From positions 1 to 9,399 of the forward strand of contig VXPR01000532.1 of the NCBI GenBank assembly GCA_009839405.1: a stretch of DNA of 9,399 bases. Direction: 5' to 3'. The notes below the pieces were generated by a model. That model was not told where the DNA came from and did no database searches. It saw nothing but the letters and a program-made list of their open reading frames with translations. Both the position numbers and the translations under genes were made by a program. This document shows positions 6,664 to 9,399 of the stretch, in pieces. Source of the DNA: Gammaproteobacteria bacterium. Its GTDB lineage: Bacteria > Pseudomonadota > Gammaproteobacteria > Pseudomonadales > Azotimanducaceae. Positions within the stretch are counted from its first letter, which is position 1; the number at the start of each line of letters is the position of its first letter.

Positions 6664-6890
6664 CTCGGAGCCGAGTCCACACCAACGTGCGGGCCGGATG
6701 GCGCAGTGTGAAGCTCCTCGAAGTAGGAGCCTTCAGCTTGGGGGAGCGCGAGGGGCTTCCCCTCGCTAGAGAGGCCCATCACGCTCCTCGCGCGGAAGGC
6801 GAAGCAACCAAGGGCCGGAAGCTGCAACCAGCCTCCTCCCGCGAGACGGGCGACCGGGTGTCCTGGGCGGGCCGGAGAACTTTCCATCAC
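6660..6890 (-). CDS. Doubtful 76-codon ORF following ttcA
   Basis: GTG at 6890 overlaps the ttcA stop (GTGA), with an ATG directly after it (TGATG junction). The frame gives 76 residues with a Tyr/Phe-containing segment QAEGSYFEELHTAPSG near the C-terminus and no recognised domain, TM or signal peptide. Roughly 70 percent of its codons end in G or C, which I judge somewhat lower than the surrounding genes. There is no SD beyond the ttcA end. It could be a small coupled gene, a translated fragment of a dispersed repeat, or chance; I favour one of the last two. Confidence 0.15.
   Translation of the reverse strand: MMESSPARPGHPVARLAGGGWLQLPALGCFAFRARSVMGLSSEGKPLALPQAEGSYFEELHTAPSGPHVGVDSAPR
6710..6734. 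repeat. Inverted repeat / hairpin in the ttcA-ccmA interval
   Basis: On the plus strand GAAGCTCCT, loop CGAAGT, then AGGAGC-C-TTC: a 9-bp stem with a single bulged C. On the minus strand the equivalent hairpin forms in the leader of ccmA. It has no adjacent T-run, so it is not a canonical terminator. Confidence 0.6.
6748..6766. repeat. Perfect 8-bp hairpin with 3-nt loop
   Basis: GCGAGGGG-CTT-CCCCTCGC on the plus strand, a perfect GC-rich stem. The flanking GCGCGAGG (6746-6753) is also exactly complementary to CCTCGCGC (6786-6793), so an alternative, mutually exclusive stem is possible. There is no U-tract after it on either strand. Confidence 0.65.
6804..6830. repeat. Tandem direct repeat GCAACCA, 20-bp period
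   Basis: GCAACCA occurs at 6804-6810 and 6824-6830 (TGGTTGC on the minus strand), with start points exactly 20 bp apart, about two helical turns. This spacing would suit a regulator binding on one DNA face. The copies are short and no known box is recognised. Confidence 0.3.
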
Positions 6891-7819
6891 TCGGGTTGTG
6901 CAGGAAATTCCTGAGCCTGGTTGGCGGCGACGGGGCGAGGCTCAACCGAAGCGTCACTGTCAACGCCCAAGTCCACCGCCGGCATCCGCCGCATGGTGCG
7001 TTCGAGCGCACCGAAGTCCATCAGCGCATCGTCTGCCAGATGGCTTGGCACGACGTGGCGCAGCCCTCGGGCGATGTTGTCCACCCGCCCCGGCTGGACG
7101 CGTTCCCACTCCGCCAACATGCCCTTGATGGCCTGCCGCTGCAGGTTGTCCTGAGAGCCGCACAGATTGCACGGGATGATGGGAAAGCCGCGCATTTCGG
7201 CCCATCGCAGCAAGTCTCTTTCGCGGCAGTAGTACAGCGGACGGATGACGACATGGGCGCCGTCGTCGGAGAGCAGCTTCGGCGGCATGGCCTTCATGCG
7301 GCCGCCGTGGAAGAGGTTGAGGAACAGCGTCTCGACGGCATCGTCCGCGTGGTGTCCCAAGGCGATGCGGGTGGCACCGATGCGGTCTGCCATGCGGTAG
7401 AGAATGCCGCGCCGGAGGCGAGAGCACACCGGGCAGAACGTCTTGCCCTCCGGGGTCAACGCCTGGACTATCGAATAGGTGTCCTCGTGGACAATGTGGT
7501 ACTCGACGCCCAAGCCATCCAGGTAGGCAGGAAGCACGTCCTCAGGAAACCCCGGCTGTTTCTGGTCGAGATTCACCGCCACCACCTCGAACGATACCGG
7601 CGCATTGCGCTTGAGCGACAGCAGCATGTCGAGCATGGCGTAGGAGTCCTTGCCGCCGGAAAGGCAGGCCATCACGCGATCGCCCTCGCCGATCATGTCG
7701 TAGTCGGCGACCGCCTTGCCCGTCAGCCGCCGCAGACGCTTGGCCAGCTTGTTGCGCTCGAGGCGCTGCCGCGCCGGCGCGGGACGCGTGGCCTCGACTT
7801 GGTTCGACGCCGCTTGCAT
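6887..7819 (-). CDS. ttcA: TtcA, tRNA 2-thiocytidine(32) synthetase
   Basis: Cytoplasmic ATP-dependent tRNA thiolase that makes s2C at position 32 of certain tRNAs using a [4Fe-4S] cluster. 310 aa from ATG 7819. The PP-loop SGGKDS is at 54-59, NLDQKQPGFPEDVLPAYL at 83-100 is nearly universal in TtcA, the CPVC pair is at Cys129/Cys132, GHHADDAVETLFLN at 155-168, MPPKLLSDDG at 178-187, and the third cluster cysteine lies in PCNLCGSQ (Cys217/Cys220). The ATG gives an N-terminal arm of E. coli-like length before ERNKLAKRLRR. A TTG at 7846 would add nine residues and overlap the permease stop as TTGA, the same arrangement as ccmB, so it is a real alternative start. The Ala/Pro-rich C-terminal tail is not conserved. 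Confidence 0.97.
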   Translation of the reverse strand: MQAASNQVEATRPAPARQRLERNKLAKRLRRLTGKAVADYDMIGEGDRVMACLSGGKDSYAMLDMLLSLKRNAPVSFEVVAVNLDQKQPGFPEDVLPAYLDGLGVEYHIVHEDTYSIVQALTPEGKTFCPVCSRLRRGILYRMADRIGATRIALGHHADDAVETLFLNLFHGGRMKAMPPKLLSDDGAHVVIRPLYYCRERDLLRWAEMRGFPIIPCNLCGSQDNLQRQAIKGMLAEWERVQPGRVDNIARGLRHVVPSHLADDALMDFGALERTMRRMPAVDLGVDSDASVEPRPVAANQAQEFPAQPE

Positions 7820-7842
7820 GGAGCTGCTCGCCGCCGCCTCGG

Positions 7843-9399
7843 TCAAAGTTCCCGCAACACCGTCGCCGGCGGCGTGTTGACCAGTCTTCGGGTTGCGAGC
7901 ACTCCCACCGTGGCGATCAGCGCCGCGCCGAACAGCGGCCCCACCAGCCAGAACCAAGGCCGACTCGTATAGCCCAAATCAAACACCTGCGTCTCCAGCG
8001 AGAACACGCTCACCTCGGCGCCAATCACGGCCACGATCCCGGCGAAGGCGCCGAGCACGGCGAACTCCGCCGCCAGCGCGCCGCCGATCAGTCGCCGCGT
8101 GCCGCCCAGCGCCCGCAGCAGCGCGTGCTCCTTCATGCGCTGGTCGCGGCTCGCCTGGATGGACGCCGTGAGTACCAGCGCGCCCGAGGCGAGCACCAGA
8201 TACAGCACCAGCTCCACGGCGCCCGTCACCCGATCGACGATGCTCTGCACCTGGCGGATGATGGCGTCGATCTCGATCACCGTGATGGTGGGGTGGGCGG
8301 CAATCAGTTCGTTCAGGAAGCGCTTGTCCTCCACCGGCAAGTGGAAGCTCGTCATGTAGGTGGCGGGGAAACCCTCGAGTGCGCCCGGCGAGAGGATGAC
8401 GAAGAAATTCGGTTGCAGGCTGTCCCATTCCACCCGGCGCAGGTTCGACACGGTGGCGACCATGGGCAGACCGCCGATGTCGAAAGTGAGTTCGTCGCCG
8501 ACGGCGAAGCCGCGACGTTCGGCGTAGTCGTCTTCCAGCGAGACGAGACGCTCGGGCGAATCGGCATCCCACCATTCGCCGCCCACCACGACGTTGTTCT
8601 CCGGCAGCTCGGGGGCGAAGGTTAGGTTGCGCGAACCAAAGCCGCGTCCGCCGCGCCCGCGGCCTTCCCCGGCCTCTTCTTCCTCGTCATCGGCCTCTTG
8701 CGGTGCGATGTCGTCTGGCGATGGCCCCTCGTCGTCGTCATCGTCATCGTCGTCGCGGAAACCGGCGGCCCAACGCTGGCGACGGAACTCGGCGGCATCG
8801 ACCCCGTTCACCGCGACGATGCGCCCTCGCATCATCGGGAAGAGCGGCCCCTCGTAGTCTGCGTTGGCCCGCAGCAGCGCATCGACATCGTCCTTTTCTT
8901 CCGGGGTGACGTTGAGCACGAAGTGGTTGGGCGTGTTCACCGGAATCTGTGCCTGCCATTCGTCGATCAGCGAGGTGCGCACCAGAAGCAGGATCAGGAG
9001 CAGCATGATGGCGAAGCCAAACACGACGATTTGCGCCGTGTTCTCGCGATAGCGTCGCTGCAGCCCGGCGAGGGCCAAACGCCAGCCGCTGCCGGCCTGC
9101 ATCCCCAGCGTGCGTCCGCTGCGGAGCAGCACTAAAGCGAGGGCAGCGAAGACGACCGAAACGCCGACGCCGCCGATCAGCAGCCAGAAGGTGAGGAAGA
9201 CATCGCCGCTGTACCAGACCAGAAGGCCAAGGGCGCCAGCGGCCGCGCAGCCATAGGTGGCGACTGTGGAGGCGGTGGTGCCCGGCAAGTCGCGCCGGAT
9301 CACCCGCATCGGCGAGATGCGCCGGAGCGCCACCAGCGGCGGTGCCGCGAAGGCAAGCAGGCAAATCAGCCCGGTGATGGCGCCCAGGAGGAACGGTCG
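7843..9399 (-). CDS. YbbP-like ABC transporter permease, FtsX/MacB type (5' end outside the window)
   Basis: C-terminal 518 residues of a large inner-membrane permease of the YbbA-YbbP type (usually about 800 aa, partner of a LolD-like ATPase); substrate unknown. The frame is open to the window edge (RPFLLGAITGLICLL). TM segments appear at about 3-22, 46-63, 67-92 and 123-141. A large periplasmic domain follows (about 142-390), containing FPMMRGRIVAVNG, LTFAPELPENNVVVGGEWW, GDELTFDIGGLPMVATV and WDSLQPNFFVILSPGALEGFP, all typical of YbbP. The C-terminal FtsX domain has three TMs (about 393-412, 443-462, 482-503) with the coupling segment SRDQRMKEHALLRALGGTRR. The stop at 7845-7843 lies 23 nt before the ttcA ATG. 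Odd: an acidic and RG-rich insert in the periplasmic domain. The ATPase gene, if present, lies outside the window. Confidence 0.9.
   Translation of the reverse strand, partial: RPFLLGAITGLICLLAFAAPPLVALRRISPMRVIRRDLPGTTASTVATYGCAAAGALGLLVWYSGDVFLTFWLLIGGVGVSVVFAALALVLLRSGRTLGMQAGSGWRLALAGLQRRYRENTAQIVVFGFAIMLLLILLLVRTSLIDEWQAQIPVNTPNHFVLNVTPEEKDDVDALLRANADYEGPLFPMMRGRIVAVNGVDAAEFRRQRWAAGFRDDDDDDDDEGPSPDDIAPQEADDEEEEAGEGRGRGGRGFGSRNLTFAPELPENNVVVGGEWWDADSPERLVSLEDDYAERRGFAVGDELTFDIGGLPMVATVSNLRRVEWDSLQPNFFVILSPGALEGFPATYMTSFHLPVEDKRFLNELIAAHPTITVIEIDAIIRQVQSIVDRVTGAVELVLYLVLASGALVLTASIQASRDQRMKEHALLRALGGTRRLIGGALAAEFAVLGAFAGIVAVIGAEVSVFSLETQVFDLGYTSRPWFWLVGPLFGAALIATVGVLATRRLVNTPPATVLREL
8626..8757 (-). 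repeat. Asp/Glu-rich then Arg/Gly-rich low-complexity insert in the permease
   Basis: Forty-four residues (about 215-258 of the visible protein). An eight-Asp run is encoded by GAC/GAT triplets at 8754-8731, then EGPSPDDIAPQEADDEEEE, then AGEGRGRGGRGFGSRN. It separates two conserved YbbP blocks, RGRIVAVNG... and LTFAPELPENN.... In relatives I know this junction is a short linker. It lies in the periplasmic domain, probably as a disordered loop. The alternating GAC/GAT codons suggest triplet expansion followed by drift. Confidence 0.75.

Larger units (their letters stand above)
6561..6886. other. 326-nt interval between ttcA and ccmA: no recognisable gene, structured leader candidate
   Basis: This is the only stretch over 300 nt without a conserved gene. 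I see two strong hairpins (6710-6734 and 6748-6766), neither followed by a T-run on either strand, so no intrinsic terminator. The octamer GGGCCGGA occurs three times on the plus strand (6691-6698, 6812-6819, 6869-6876). There is a 7-nt direct repeat 20 bp apart, a perfect anti-SD complement at 6622-6615 on the minus strand without a start codon, and three short minus-strand ORFs chained by 4-nt overlaps from ttcA to ccmA. No confident sigma70 promoter or FNR-like palindrome is visible. It could be the 5' leader of ccm, an internal read-through spacer, or a relic repeat element. Confidence 0.6.

Noticed and set aside
6748..6766. Intrinsic terminator after ttcA
   Set aside because: The stem is strong but no T-run follows on either strand, and it lies about 120 nt downstream of the ttcA stop.
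5327..6769. 480-codon plus-strand ORF opposite ccmB and ccmA
   Set aside because: It is antisense to conserved CcmA/CcmB, is Ala/Arg/Ser/Pro-rich, and shows no motif; it is explained by minus-strand codon bias.
6685..6770. tRNA-like start (GCCGGATGGCGCAGTG) with following hairpins
   Set aside because: There is no T-arm GGTTCGAATC equivalent, no acceptor-stem complement and no clear anticodon arm.
6784..6820. SRP RNA (4.5S)-like string GGAAGGCGAAGCAACCAAGG
   Set aside because: It resembles the GGAAGGAAGCAGCCAAGG core, but the upstream GGTCAGGTCC strand is missing and the bases around the GGAA loop do not pair.
6561..6886. CsrA/RsmA-binding RNA (several GGA motifs)
   Set aside because: The GGA motifs are not in hairpin loops; they mostly sit in stems or in GC-rich purine runs.
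6896..7972. 358-codon plus-strand ORF opposite ttcA
   Set aside because: Mirror frame of ttcA with all its TtcA motifs on the other strand; no coherent protein features.
1..9399. CRISPR array, insertion sequence, toxin-antitoxin or phage defence genes
   Set aside because: No regular repeats, transposase, terminal inverted repeats or recognisable defence domains are seen on either strand.

Overview
The window is about 9.4 kb of GC-rich DNA and all supportable genes lie on the minus strand. Read 9399 to 1 they are: the C-terminal 518 residues of a YbbP-type ABC transporter permease, ttcA (tRNA 2-thiocytidine synthesis), and a nearly complete System I cytochrome c maturation operon in the order ccmA-B-C-D-E-F-G-H-I, with ccmI running off the left edge. 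This gene order, the separate full-length CcmH and CcmI, and the TtcA and YbbP proteins point to a gammaproteobacterium. I cannot name the genus. The high GC and frequent GTG/TTG starts fit a high-GC lineage.

Layout. 9399-7843 is the permease (5' end outside the window), with an unusual Asp/Glu-rich then Arg/Gly-rich insert in its periplasmic domain. 7819-6887 is ttcA. 6886-6561 has no recognisable gene; it holds two strong hairpins, short direct repeats, a perfect anti-SD complement without a start codon, and short ORFs linked by 4-nt overlaps. 6560-5293 encodes CcmA and CcmB, the ATPase and a membrane subunit of the heme-handling ABC complex. 5285-3887 encodes CcmC, CcmD and CcmE, which load heme on the chaperone CcmE. 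3849-1930 is CcmF, the membrane core of the heme lyase. 1863-860 encodes CcmG and CcmH, thioredoxin-fold and CxxC proteins that keep apocytochrome cysteines reduced. 863-1 is the first 287 codons of CcmI, the apocytochrome chaperone. Together they move heme onto CcmE in the periplasm and ligate it to CXXCH motifs of exported apocytochromes c.

Translation looks tightly coupled: A/B, C/D, D/E, G/H and H/I overlap by exactly 4 nt (TTGA, ATGA or GTGA). The gaps before ccmF, ccmG and ccmA are bridged by mini-ORFs that also end on such a 4-nt overlap. Five of the nine ccm genes start with GTG or TTG.

I found no novel multi-gene system. The content is mostly conserved housekeeping and respiratory biogenesis. 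The observations most worth a second look are the mini-ORF bridging pattern, the ccmF-ccmG junction, the ttcA-ccmA intergenic region, and the acidic/RG insert in the permease.
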